From Synechococcus sp. WH 8101 (GTDB lineage: Bacteria; Cyanobacteriota; Cyanobacteriia; PCC-6307; Cyanobiaceae), in contig NZ_CP035914.1 of NCBI RefSeq assembly GCF_004209775.1, positions 1,922,001-1,986,000 on the forward strand: DNA of 64,000 nucleotides, written 5' to 3'. The notes below the pieces were generated by a model. The model was given only the letters and a program-made list of their open reading frames with translations. It ran no database searches and was not told the DNA's origin. Positions 34,315 through 43,019 of the stretch are shown in pieces. How positions within the stretch are numbered: position 1 is the stretch's first letter; each line of letters begins with the position of its first letter. The position numbers and the translations under genes were made by a program.

Positions 34315-34560
34315 TCATTTTTTGCGGCAATAGCCGCCTCCCACATTCATCCAGCCACTCGGACAGGCTTTGCCGTTGGTGGGCTGCACCGTGTAGCTCA
34401 TCACACCCAGGGTGCTGCACTTGCCGTTGAAGGTGTCGACATACCCCATGGGGCAGAGGTCGGCGATCTTGGGAACCACCCGCTGCGCCCGCGCCGACGC
34501 AGGAACAGAGGCAAGGCCGACGCCGACCAGCACAAGAGCGAGACTGCTTGGGCTCTTCAC
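34315..34560 (-). CDS. Small secreted Cys-containing protein
   Basis: 81 residues with a signal peptide ([21 protein letters not shown]). The mature part has four cysteines (LCPMG, GKCST, KACPSGW, YCRKK) in two similar half-repeats of the form CPxG...GKC/GYC, so two disulfides are likely. Periplasmic location expected. No family recognised; it converges with the class IV deacetylase gene. Confidence 0.7.
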   Translation of the reverse strand: MKSPSSLALVLVGVGLASVPASARAQRVVPKIADLCPMGYVDTFNGKCSTLGVMSYTVQPTNGKACPSGWMNVGGGYCRKK

Positions 34561-34616
34561 ACCAGGCTGGGCGCAACGGCTTCAAGATTAAGGCTGAGAT
34601 CCCGACAGACACAGCC

Positions 34617-34907
34617 ATGCCTGCCACCCTGCTGAGCCCCGAGGAGCGTGCGGCCCTGAGCACGGAGCTGCCCCTCTGGGCAGTGGTGGACGGACAGCTG
34701 GAACGGCGCTGGCAGTTCAAGGACTTCAATGAAGCCTGGGGCTTCATGAGCCGGGTGGCGCTCCTGGCTGAGGCGATGAACCACCACCCCGATTGGAGCA
34801 ATGTGTATGCCACGGTGACCATTCGGCTCCAGACCCACGATCTGGGAGGGCTCTCAAACCTGGATCGCACACTGGCTCAGGCGATCGATCAAATCCAAAG
34901 GGAGTAA
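34617..34907 (+). CDS. Pterin-4a-carbinolamine dehydratase
   Basis: 96 residues from ATG 34617. The PCD/DCoH signature is clear: [24 protein letters not shown] with the catalytic His-His, then [17 protein letters not shown] with the second His region. The family dehydrates 4a-hydroxytetrahydropterin; in cyanobacteria without aromatic hydroxylases the role may be in molybdopterin or biopterin metabolism. The CobW-type GTPase follows 47 bp later in the same direction. Confidence 0.93.
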   Translation: MPATLLSPEERAALSTELPLWAVVDGQLERRWQFKDFNEAWGFMSRVALLAEAMNHHPDWSNVYATVTIRLQTHDLGGLSNLDRTLAQAIDQIQRE

Positions 34908-34954
34908 TACCTGCCAGCATGGAGGGCTGTGGCCTGGCCTTCCCCAACGCGACC

Positions 34955-36040
34955 ATGACAGTCTCAACGACCAGCGGCGTTCCGGTGACCATCCTCACCG
35001 GTTTTCTTGGGGCCGGCAAAACCACCCTTCTGAACCACATCCTCAGCAACCAGGACGGCGTCAAGACCGCCGTTCTCGTGAATGAATTCGGCGAGATCGG
35101 CATCGACAACGACCTGGTGGTGAGCACCGGTGACGACATGGTGGAGCTGAGCAACGGCTGCATCTGTTGCTCGATCAACGGAGAACTACTGGAGGCAGTG
35201 GACCGCATCCTGGAGCGTCCGGACCCCATCGATTACCTGGTTGTCGAAACCACGGGCCTGGCAGATCCACTCCCCGTGGCCATGACGTTTCTTGGCAGCG
35301 AGCTGCGGGATCAGACCCGGCTCGACTCAATCATCACGCTCATCGACGCCGAGAATTTCGGTGCAGAAGTGCTCGAGACCGAAGTGGGCCGCTCGCAGGT
35401 GATCTACGGCGACATCCTCCTGCTCAACAAAACCGATCTGGTAAGTGAAGACCGGCTGCAAGCGATTGAAGCCAGTTTGAAAGAGGTCAAAAATGATGCC
35501 CGCATTTTGCGCGCTGTGAAAGGTGGCGTGCCGCTGCCCCTGCTCCTGAGCGTGGGACTGTTCGAATCCGATCGAGTGGTGAACACTGCCGATGATCCAA
35601 GCCTCGATCACAGCGACTGCGACCACGACCATGGTCACTGCAGCCATGACCATGACAACGATCATGGGCACAGCCATCACCACGGGCACAGCCATGACCA
35701 TGGACACAGCCATGACGCTGGTGACCATCTAGCAATCGAGGGATTCACCTCTTTGTCCTTCAGCAGTGATGGGCCCTTCGCCCTGCGCAAATTTCAGAAT
35801 TTCCTCGACAACCAGCTGCCGGCCTCCGTATTTCGGGCCAAGGGCATCCTCTGGTTCAACGAAAGTGAACGCCGCCACGTGTTTCATCTGGCCGGCAAAC
35901 GCTTCTCGATCGATGACAGTGACTGGCCTGGCGCCCGCAAGAATCAACTGGTGCTGATCGGCCGTGATCTGGATCACGCCACCCTGCGCCGGCAACTCCA
36001 GGCCTGCGTGGCCAAGGACGCCGGCAAAGGATTCGCCTGA
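34955..36040 (+). CDS. CobW/COG0523 GTPase metallochaperone with His-rich linker
   Basis: 361 residues from ATG 34955 (ATG 34919 possible). P-loop GFLGAGKTT at 16-24, the metal-binding CxCC motif GCICC with Cys69/71/72, guanine motif LNKTDL, and a C-terminal CobW domain (AKGILWFNESERRHVFHLAGKRF). Between them, about residues 213-258, lies a stretch dominated by His, Asp and Ser-Gly that should bind several Zn, Ni or Co ions. The target enzyme is unknown. No convincing Zur box was seen upstream. Confidence 0.92.
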   Translation: MTVSTTSGVPVTILTGFLGAGKTTLLNHILSNQDGVKTAVLVNEFGEIGIDNDLVVSTGDDMVELSNGCICCSINGELLEAVDRILERPDPIDYLVVETTGLADPLPVAMTFLGSELRDQTRLDSIITLIDAENFGAEVLETEVGRSQVIYGDILLLNKTDLVSEDRLQAIEASLKEVKNDARILRAVKGGVPLPLLLSVGLFESDRVVNTADDPSLDHSDCDHDHGHCSHDHDNDHGHSHHHGHSHDHGHSHDAGDHLAIEGFTSLSFSSDGPFALRKFQNFLDNQLPASVFRAKGILWFNESERRHVFHLAGKRFSIDDSDWPGARKNQLVLIGRDLDHATLRRQLQACVAKDAGKGFA

Positions 36041-36110
36041 GATTCCGATGCAACAGGCACAGGCGAAAGGGCTCGGACGTGATTAGGGTGACGGTTCAAC
36101 GGGAGAGGGC

Positions 36111-36260
36111 ATGGTTGAAGTTCTCGCGGCAAGCACGCTTCTAACCGTGCTGGGGCTTGCCCTTTGGTTCCTGGCAGATTCCGATGACGACAACAGCGGC
36201 GGCGGCCTGATGGAACCCGCCCTGGTGCCCATCCCCGTACGACACCAGCGTCGCTCCTGA
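36111..36260 (+). CDS. 49-residue membrane microprotein
   Basis: ATG 36111 preceded by a good ribosome-binding site (GGGAGAG). One N-terminal helix (VLAASTLLTVLGLALWFLA), then an acidic DSDDDNSGGG linker and a basic tail. It is followed 20 bp later by a strong terminator, which supports a real transcription unit. No family recognised. Confidence 0.6.
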   Translation: MVEVLAASTLLTVLGLALWFLADSDDDNSGGGLMEPALVPIPVRHQRRS

Positions 36261-36280
36261 CCAGGCCTTCATGACTCCGC

Positions 36281-36304
36281 AACCCCGCGAAAGCGGGGTT
36301 TTTT
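36281..36304 (+). terminator. Rho-independent terminator
   Basis: Stem AACCCCGC / GCGGGGTT with a GAAA tetraloop, running into six consecutive T that begin within the 3' arm. It closes the transcription unit of the CobW GTPase and the 49-residue protein, and isolates it from futA. Confidence 0.9.
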
Positions 36305-36326
36305 CATGCCCGCCCACAGACGCCAA

Positions 36327-36345
36327 GCTATTGCGTATCATTCTC
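36327..36345 (+). promoter_or_regulatory. Candidate Fur box upstream of futA
   Basis: The 19-mer beginning GCTATTGCG and ending ATCATTCTC matches the classical Fur consensus at 13 of 19 positions, including the whole right half ATCATT. It lies 19 bp before the futA start. Iron-responsive repression of futAB would be expected; binding is untested. Confidence 0.55.
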
Positions 36346-36364
36346 AGCCAGTCACCGCTCGCAA

Positions 36365-37402
36365 ATGCGGATCACTCGCAAAACAGCCGGTCGGAATGCC
36401 GGCCTGCTCGCCCTGCTCCTGGCATCATCCGGGCTGCTCGCCGCCTGCAACACATCGGGCCGCCAAGAGATCGGCGTCTACTCCGGACGGCACTACAACA
36501 CCGATCAGGAGCTCTACGACCGCTTCACTGCCGAGACCGGCATCAAGGTGAAACTCCTGGAGGCCAAGGATGATGCCCTGATTCAGCGTCTCCGCTCCGA
36601 AGGCTCCAACTCCCCCGCCGATGTGCTGATCCTGGCCGACGCCGCCCGCTTGGACCGCGCCGCCCATCTCGATCTGTTTCAGTCCGTGGATTCGGCCGCG
36701 CTTGAGGCCGCCGTTCCCGCCGATCTGCGCGATCCCAACAACCGCTGGTTCGGGCTGACGCGCCGGCTGCGTGCACCGATGGTCAATCCAGCCCAGGTGC
36801 AACCAACCGAGGTGAACAGCTACCGCAAGCTGGCGGATCCAGCCCTCAAGGGCCGGCTCTGCCTGCGCAATCGCCGCAGCGTTTACAACCAGTCACTGGT
36901 GGCGTTCATGCTCGACCGGGAAGGGGAGGCAGCGACCGCGGCCTGGATCCGCGGCATGGTCGCCAACCTGGCCCAGCCCGTCTACGGCAGCGACACGCCG
37001 ATGATCCGTGCGGTCGCCCAGGGCCGTTGCGGTGTGGCGCTTGCCAACAGCTACTACCTCGGACGCCTACAGGCCGGCGACAAAGGCGCCGATGACCAGA
37101 AGCTGTCCGCTGCGGTGCAGGTGGTCTGGCCTGACCCCGTCCACGTCAACATCACGGGCGGCGGCATCACCCGCCACAGCCAGCACCCCAAAGAAGCGCG
37201 TCGCTTCCTCGAATTCCTCGCCTCCAACCAGGCCCAGGGTGGCTATGCGGCCGCCAACCATGAATACCCAATCCGCGGCTTCGGCAATGATCCGGTGTTG
37301 AGCGCCTGGGGGCCGTTCCGGCAAGCTGATGTGTCCGCCGCCCGGCTCGGCGAACTGAATGGCAAGGCCCTCGATCTGATGACAGCCAACGGCTGGCAAT
37401 GA
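36365..37402 (+). CDS. futA: Iron(III) ABC transporter substrate-binding protein (FutA/IdiA type)
   Basis: 345 residues. The signal peptide ends LLAACN, a lipobox, so it may be a lipoprotein. The mature protein follows the ferric-binding pattern: EIGVYSGRHYNTDQELYDRF, then ADVLILADAARL, SYRKLADPALKGRLCLRNR and GVALANSYYLGRL with the conserved Tyr pair that binds iron, and a VNITGGGITRHSQHP ending. It captures Fe(III) in the periplasm. Coupled to futB by ATGA; a Fur box precedes it. Confidence 0.92.
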   Translation: MRITRKTAGRNAGLLALLLASSGLLAACNTSGRQEIGVYSGRHYNTDQELYDRFTAETGIKVKLLEAKDDALIQRLRSEGSNSPADVLILADAARLDRAAHLDLFQSVDSAALEAAVPADLRDPNNRWFGLTRRLRAPMVNPAQVQPTEVNSYRKLADPALKGRLCLRNRRSVYNQSLVAFMLDREGEAATAAWIRGMVANLAQPVYGSDTPMIRAVAQGRCGVALANSYYLGRLQAGDKGADDQKLSAAVQVVWPDPVHVNITGGGITRHSQHPKEARRFLEFLASNQAQGGYAAANHEYPIRGFGNDPVLSAWGPFRQADVSAARLGELNGKALDLMTANGWQ

Positions 37403-38967
37403 GTATGTCCCCCCTGGCCGCCGGCGACCGCCCGACCTGGCAACCGGGGCGCCGCCTGCTCAGCAGCGGCGCCCTGCTGCTCGCCCTGCTCGCTCTCTGG
37501 CCGATCGGAGGGCTTCTGGGCGAAGGCCTTCAGGGACTGCTGACTGGCTCTGCCCAACTGGGGCCTGACGGCGGTGCCCAGCTGCGCGGCACGACCCTGC
37601 TGCTGCTGGGCACCGCCCTACTCGGTGGTACACTCGGCACCGCCAACGGCTGGCTTCTGGCCAACTGCCGCTTCCCGGGCCGGCGCCTGCTCCGCGTTGC
37701 CCAGCTGCTACCCCTGGCCAGTCCCTCCTATCTGCTGGCCGCCACACTGGTCGACCTCGGCAGCCGTCAGGGGCTGCGCATTCACGGCCTGGGCTGGGGG
37801 GTGCTGGTGATGGCCGTGAGCACCTACCCCTATGTGTTCCTGTTGAGCACCGAAAGTTTCACCATTTGCGGCAGGCGGCAGCTGGAAGCGTGCCGCTGCC
37901 TCGGCGTGGGTCCCTGGAACAGCTTTCGGCGCATCGCCCTGCCCCTGGCTCTGCCTGCGATCGGTGCCGGCATCGCCCTGATGGGGATGGAAGTGGTGAA
38001 TGAACTCGGCGCCGTGCAGTTGCTCGGCATCCCCAGTCTGTCGGCCGGCATCCTCCAGGCCTGGCAGGCCGAAGGCAATCCCGCCGGTGCCGTCGGCCTC
38101 GCCCTGATCACGCTGTGCATCGTGATGGTGCTGCTGGTGGGGGAACGCCGGCTGCGCCGGCGCAGCCGGCGCTGGACTGAGGGGGTAGCCGGGGGTGAAT
38201 CGCCTGCCTGGCCGCTGCAGGGGCAACGGGCTCTTGGCGCCCAGGTCCTTGGCCTCGTGCCGCCTCTGCTCAGCCTCGGCATTCCCCTGCTCTGGACCGC
38301 CCGCAACTTGGATCAACTCCGGGCCGGATTCAGCGGGGAATTGCTGCAGCTCACCGGCCGCAGCCTCGGACTCGGCCTGGCGGCCGCGGGACTTGCGGTG
38401 GCCGCCGCACTTGTGCTGGCGATCGCCAAACGCTGGAGCAGCGCAGCCTGGTTGCGCAGCCTCACCTTTTTGGCCGGAATGGGCTATGCCGTTCCCGGCG
38501 CGGTACTCGCCCTGGCCCTGCTCTTGCTCGGCTCCCCCTGGCGGCTGGCCCCCTTGCTGCTGCTGCTTTGGGGCTACAGCGATCGCTTCCTCGCCGTGGC
38601 CAAGGGGGGCTTGGACGCCGCACTGGAGCGTTTGTCACCGAGCCTGGATGAGGCGGCCACCGGCCTGGGTTGCCGTTGGCCCGCCGTGCTGCAACGCATC
38701 CACCTTCCCCTGCTGCGCGGCCCCCTGGCGGTGGGCGCCCTGCTGGTGTTCGTCGACACCGTGAAGGAACTACCCCTCACCTTCGCCCTGCGTCCCTTCG
38801 ACTTCGACACCCTGTCGGTTCGGGTGTTCCAGTACGCCAGTGATGAACGCCTGGCCGCCGCACTCTGGCCAGCGCTGATGATCCTGACGCTTGGACTGAT
38901 CGCCGCCCTGGCCCTGATCCCTGGTCTGGAGCGACAGGGCCAGGATCAGGCACCCAGCAGGGGCTGA
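37399..38967 (+). CDS. futB: Iron(III) ABC transporter permease (FutB)
   Basis: 522 residues, duplicated-permease type with about 12 membrane helices. Two EAA loops are visible, one in each half (ACRCLGVGPWNSFRRIALPLALPAIGAG and DEAATGLGCRWPAVLQRIHLPLLRG). It pairs with FutA; the ATPase FutC is not adjacent and must be encoded elsewhere. Start overlaps the futA stop by ATGA; the last 22 bp overlap the end of the converging phoX gene. Confidence 0.93.
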   Translation: MSMSPLAAGDRPTWQPGRRLLSSGALLLALLALWPIGGLLGEGLQGLLTGSAQLGPDGGAQLRGTTLLLLGTALLGGTLGTANGWLLANCRFPGRRLLRVAQLLPLASPSYLLAATLVDLGSRQGLRIHGLGWGVLVMAVSTYPYVFLLSTESFTICGRRQLEACRCLGVGPWNSFRRIALPLALPAIGAGIALMGMEVVNELGAVQLLGIPSLSAGILQAWQAEGNPAGAVGLALITLCIVMVLLVGERRLRRRSRRWTEGVAGGESPAWPLQGQRALGAQVLGLVPPLLSLGIPLLWTARNLDQLRAGFSGELLQLTGRSLGLGLAAAGLAVAAALVLAIAKRWSSAAWLRSLTFLAGMGYAVPGAVLALALLLLGSPWRLAPLLLLLWGYSDRFLAVAKGGLDAALERLSPSLDEAATGLGCRWPAVLQRIHLPLLRGPLAVGALLVFVDTVKELPLTFALRPFDFDTLSVRVFQYASDERLAAALWPALMILTLGLIAALALIPGLERQGQDQAPSRG

Positions 38968-41087
38968 CCATTGCGCCGCTGCACCGCCACCACACCCGGT
39001 CGTGGTGGCCGTCCTGGCGCCTGGGACGGCCAGTTCGACCCCAGCGGCACCCGGCGCAACTGCTCGATCGTGCCCCCCTGCCGATCCTGCAGACGATGGG
39101 CCTGAAACTCCTCGGAGCCCAGTTGGCGCCGGCCCTGCACCTCGCCGGGATGCTGCACCGCCAGGAACAGGGCCCGCTCCTGCTGATCGAGGCTCACCCC
39201 GCAGAGCTCGCATTCCATCGGACCGGTTGCAAAACAGGCGGCTGTCTCCCCATCCCCAGCACGGGGAACGAACCAGCAACTGTTGTTGCCGAACTGATCG
39301 CTGGCCGCTGACTTGGCGGAACGATCCGTGACGATCCAGAGGTTGCCCTGCCGGTCGATCGCCAGGTTGTCGGGATTGGTGAAACCGAGCCCTCCAGCCC
39401 AGGGCTCACCACCGGTGACAGCCATACGCCAACGAAAACCACGGCCTGGGGCTGGATCGTCACCCAGGCGCATGACCCAGCCGTGCTCCCAGCTGGCTTC
39501 ACCCGTAGGGCCACGGAAAATCGCCGGATCCGCTCCCCCTCGGCTGCCAGGTGCCCCGGAGGTGAACGCCACCAAAAGGTCACCGCTCACCGGATCAATC
39601 TCAGTGTCCTCCGGTCGGGCCGTGGGAGTCGCGCCAGCGGCGGAGGCCGCCAGATGGGCATCGATCAGGATCGCCCCCTGCAACGCTTCTCCGTCTCCCC
39701 GATACAGGGCCGCCAAGGTTGGGAAGCGCTTGGCGTAGGCCATCACGGCCGCATCGTCGCGAAACAGTTCCCCTCCCGCCTGAAGTCGATCGGAATGGGG
39801 CAAATCCACCGGGCAGGTGAGCCCGGCCGCCTGATAGCGGCCAGGACGGAACGGCTGCACGGGGGTCTCAGGACGCAGGGGCAACCACTCACCCGTGCCA
39901 TCGGCGGCGAAACGGGCCACCTGCAGCTCACCGACTTCGAGCAGCTGGGAATTGGCGGGATCTTCCGGCCGGCTCACCCGGCCGGAACTGACGAATCGAT
40001 AGAGATGGCCGCCGCGACGGTCGCAGCCGGAATACACCACGAGGGGCTCACCAGCGACCGCGCGCACAGCCACCGCCTCATGGCGAAAACGGCCGAGGGC
40101 GCTGTGCTTCCGCACCGGGGCCGCCGGATCCTTCGGATCGATTTCCACCATCCAGCCGTATTTATTTCCGGCAAGCCCATAGGGATTGCCGAGACCGGCC
40201 AGGGTCGTGGCCCGGCAAACGAAGGGCATGGTCGAAGGTGGCGCAGCACTGCCATCGGCAAACACCGCCTCCGGCACCTGCGACTGGTAGTTCTCCTCGG
40301 CGCTGAGCACCGTGCCCCAGGGGGTGGTGCCGCCGGCACAGTTGGCGAATGTGCCCACCGCTGCCGCCCCCAGGCCATCGTCGTAGCCCAAACACTGCGG
40401 CGCCATGAACACCGCCGTGGCGGGACCTGTGATCGGCAGACGCGCCCCGGGGTCGCGCCAACCGGCCAGACCATCCACGCGACGCTCGCGCCGGTCGGGT
40501 GTCCGCTGCCAGATCCCGCCCTGGCGTTGCAGGTGAATCACACCAAGCCCGAGATCGGCCATGGCCTGATCGCTGACGGCCCGGATCGTTGCCAGCAGAG
40601 GATCGCTGGCCGCCAGGGTGCTGCAGTCGATCACGCCCTGGCGTGACGCCAGGGCCGCCACAAGCTCGCCCCAGGGCAGGGGCTGACCCACCACCTCCGC
40701 GAAACCGTCGCTCCAGGGGATCGGACTGATGTATTCGAAATTGACGCTGAGCAGAGCCTCGTTCAAGCCGAGGGGAACGAAGCCGAGGTAATCGTTGTTG
40801 AAGCCGAAACGCCCCGTCGCCAGGGGATCCCCCCAGGCGGCCAGCAGGTCACTGCGGAAGCCCTCCGGAACGACCAGCCGATCCTCCACCGCCACCTCCC
40901 GATAGGCACGCTGCTGCTGGGCCGCCGACAGGCCATCGCTGTTGACGGGCAGCGGTGTGGCCACGGGGTCAAACGGCCAGGGTCGTCCTGTCTCCTGGGC
41001 TGAAGCCGCCAGCCCATCGGCGGCGCGGCTGGCGATCCAACCGGCGCCGCCAAGACCGAGGAGGCTGAGCACAGAGCGGCGGCGCAT
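38946..41087 (-). CDS. phoX: PhoX-type alkaline phosphatase, Tat-exported
   Basis: 713 residues. The N-terminus MRRRSVLSLLGLGGAGW is a twin-arginine signal. The PhoX signature NCAGGTTPWGTVLSAEENY places Cys250 and nearby Glu residues as Fe/Ca ligands; later motifs are KYGWMVEIDP, RHEAVAVR, DTEIDPVSGDLLVAFT and DNLAIDRQGNLWIVTD, and a final CELCGV. The enzyme releases phosphate from organic esters in the periplasm and needs iron and calcium. It follows a phytase-like gene by 28 bp (operon) and converges with futB. Confidence 0.92.
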   Translation of the reverse strand: MRRRSVLSLLGLGGAGWIASRAADGLAASAQETGRPWPFDPVATPLPVNSDGLSAAQQQRAYREVAVEDRLVVPEGFRSDLLAAWGDPLATGRFGFNNDYLGFVPLGLNEALLSVNFEYISPIPWSDGFAEVVGQPLPWGELVAALASRQGVIDCSTLAASDPLLATIRAVSDQAMADLGLGVIHLQRQGGIWQRTPDRRERRVDGLAGWRDPGARLPITGPATAVFMAPQCLGYDDGLGAAAVGTFANCAGGTTPWGTVLSAEENYQSQVPEAVFADGSAAPPSTMPFVCRATTLAGLGNPYGLAGNKYGWMVEIDPKDPAAPVRKHSALGRFRHEAVAVRAVAGEPLVVYSGCDRRGGHLYRFVSSGRVSRPEDPANSQLLEVGELQVARFAADGTGEWLPLRPETPVQPFRPGRYQAAGLTCPVDLPHSDRLQAGGELFRDDAAVMAYAKRFPTLAALYRGDGEALQGAILIDAHLAASAAGATPTARPEDTEIDPVSGDLLVAFTSGAPGSRGGADPAIFRGPTGEASWEHGWVMRLGDDPAPGRGFRWRMAVTGGEPWAGGLGFTNPDNLAIDRQGNLWIVTDRSAKSAASDQFGNNSCWFVPRAGDGETAACFATGPMECELCGVSLDQQERALFLAVQHPGEVQGRRQLGSEEFQAHRLQDRQGGTIEQLRRVPLGSNWPSQAPGRPPRPGVVAVQRRNGQPLLGA

Positions 41088-41115
41088 GGGAAGCGAAGGA
41101 GCGGGGAGCGGAGGG

Positions 41116-42123
41116 TCAGGACGGGTTCGGAGCCGGAGTGGTCTGATCCCGGCACCTGGCTTGACGACGTGGCGCCAGCACCGCCACCCAGCTTCGCTGA
41201 AGCGGATTGAAGTTGTCGTCGCTCACGAGCACAAGCGTCGAACGTCCATCCGCCAGCCCTGGCCCCCAGGTCATGCCCTCCCAGTTGTCGGCCGGCAGCC
41301 CGACCTGAAGCAGATCCCAGCCGGCCAGAGGACGCAACGGCGGCTGCGCGCTTCCCTCGGGCCAGGGCAGCCACTGGAGTTGAGCCGTCCACTCCCCTGG
41401 CGGGGTATAGCTGCGGAGCAGCGCCAGCACACCGCGGGAGGGCGCCAGGCTGAGCAACTCGGTGAGGCCCTGGGAGCGGGCCAGGGCGCTACCAGCCGGA
41501 CCGATCGCCAGCCGCCCGACCTCCCGGATCGTGCCATCGGCAGCCCGCAGGGCCAGCCTCACCAGATCACCATTGGCCCCGGAGGCGTCCTGACGCAGGG
41601 GCGCTTCCGCCGCCAACAGCAGACTGCCGGCAGGCCCGGCACTGAGCGATTCCGGCCCCTTGTTCGACTCCAGACCGCGACCGGGGCCAAAACGCCAAGC
41701 CGGAGGCAGCGGTTGCTCGGCCTGCTGACGACCACTGCGCAGCGAAAAGCGGAGCAGCTGGGGCGGCCGTTGGGATCCCAACCGCCGATTGCGCCGTCCT
41801 TCACTCACGATCCAGGCCTGATCGCCATTGAGCACCAGACCCTCGCCGTCGAAGCGAGCCGGCAGGAGCTGCCCGGCTCCATCCCGCAGGAGCAGCCGGG
41901 GCCCAGGCGCAAGCGGCGCCATTCCCCTCAGCCATGGCGTCACACCCGCTAGAGGCACGAGATGCCCCTGGGGAGAATCGCTGAGCAACCAGAGCCGGTC
42001 GGTCGACTGCTCATAGGCCACAGCCGAAAAGCCCCCGAGCGGACGGCCATCCTCGGCTCGGCGCGGCAGCTCCTGACGGCGGATCAGCTCCCAGCCGGCA
42101 TCTGGCGGACAGGGAACCATCAT
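41116..42123 (-). CDS. Phytase-like esterase (PF13449 type)
   Basis: 335 residues (start ATG at 42121-42123 or 42118-42120). It has the beta-propeller pattern of the esterase-like/phytase family: GGFSAVAYEQSTDRLWLLSDSPQG, ALVLNGDQAWIVSEGR-like, KGPESLSAGPAGSLLLAAEA, and NWEGMTWGPGLADGRSTLVLVSDDNFNPLQ with the conserved DDNF. No signal peptide is visible, which is odd for a family that is usually exported. First gene of the operon with phoX; a role in organic phosphate use is inference. Confidence 0.82.
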   Translation of the reverse strand: MMVPCPPDAGWELIRRQELPRRAEDGRPLGGFSAVAYEQSTDRLWLLSDSPQGHLVPLAGVTPWLRGMAPLAPGPRLLLRDGAGQLLPARFDGEGLVLNGDQAWIVSEGRRNRRLGSQRPPQLLRFSLRSGRQQAEQPLPPAWRFGPGRGLESNKGPESLSAGPAGSLLLAAEAPLRQDASGANGDLVRLALRAADGTIREVGRLAIGPAGSALARSQGLTELLSLAPSRGVLALLRSYTPPGEWTAQLQWLPWPEGSAQPPLRPLAGWDLLQVGLPADNWEGMTWGPGLADGRSTLVLVSDDNFNPLQRSWVAVLAPRRQARCRDQTTPAPNPS

Positions 42124-42143
42124 GAAAGCAACGGCCGGCGAAC

Positions 42144-43004
42144 GTGAGCCATCATCACCACCACTCCAGCCACGCCTTTCGCTGGACCGTGCTGCTCAAC
42201 GCCGGCCTCAGCGGCCTGCAGATCGTCGTGGGAAGCGCCTTCGGATCGATCGCCCTGATTGGTGATGCCCTGCACAACCTCGGCGATGTGGCAGGACTGC
42301 TGCTCGGCTGGGGGGCGGACCATCTCAGCCGCAGGCCAGCCACGGCTCGCTTCACCTATGGCTTTGGCCGCTCCACCCAGCTGGCGGCCATCAGCAATGC
42401 GGTCTTGATCCTGATGGCCTCGGCCGTGGTGTGCGTGGAAGCACTGCAACGCTTCCAGCGGCCGGAACCCCTGGTGGCCGGACCGGTGGCCTGGGCGGCA
42501 GCGGCGGGGCTGGTGGTGAATCTGCTGTCGGCCCGGTTGTTCGGCCATGGGCATCAACACGACCTCAACCGCCGTGCTGCCGTGCTGCATCTGCTGAGCG
42601 ATGCAGCAGTCTCGGCCGCGGTGCTGATCAGCGCCCTGCTGGCGGCCGCCACCGGTTGGCTCTGGCTCGATCCACTCACAGGCCTGGGGGTCGGGCTGAG
42701 CGTGGCCTGGCTTGGCGTGGAGCTCCTGAAGGACGGCCTGGCCGAAAGCCTCGATGCGATCCCCCAACGAATCGATCCCGATGCCGTGCGCTCGGGCTTG
42801 CTTGGCCTGGATGGAGTGGACGACGTGCATCACCTGCATGTGTGGTCGATGGGAACCTCCCGGGTGGCCCTGACCGTCCATCTGGTGCGGGCACCTGAAA
42901 GCGCGGACAACGACGCGACGCTGCTGATGGAAGCGAATCGGGCGATGGCCACCCTGGGCATCGATCACTGCACGTTCCAGCTGGAGTGCCGCTCCTGCGA
43001 TTGA
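42144..43004 (+). CDS. Cation diffusion facilitator metal exporter
   Basis: 286 residues from GTG 42144. A His-rich start (MSHHHHHSSH) precedes six membrane helices. Metal site residues are visible in HN(L)GD of DALHNLGDVAGLLL (helix 2) and HLLSDAAVSAAVL (helix 5), the HxxxD pattern typical of Zn/Co/Cd exporters; a short C-terminal cytoplasmic domain follows (VDDVHHLHVWSMG). It exports divalent metal by proton exchange. Divergent from the phytase-like gene by 20 bp. Confidence 0.93.
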   Translation: MSHHHHHSSHAFRWTVLLNAGLSGLQIVVGSAFGSIALIGDALHNLGDVAGLLLGWGADHLSRRPATARFTYGFGRSTQLAAISNAVLILMASAVVCVEALQRFQRPEPLVAGPVAWAAAAGLVVNLLSARLFGHGHQHDLNRRAAVLHLLSDAAVSAAVLISALLAAATGWLWLDPLTGLGVGLSVAWLGVELLKDGLAESLDAIPQRIDPDAVRSGLLGLDGVDDVHHLHVWSMGTSRVALTVHLVRAPESADNDATLLMEANRAMATLGIDHCTFQLECRSCD

Positions 43005-43019
43005 CGAGCGGCGCTGAAT

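Noticed and set aside
34793-34954. Longer N-terminus for the CobW GTPase
   Set aside because: The in-frame extension overlaps the pterin dehydratase gene; ATG 34955 puts the P-loop at the usual distance from the start.
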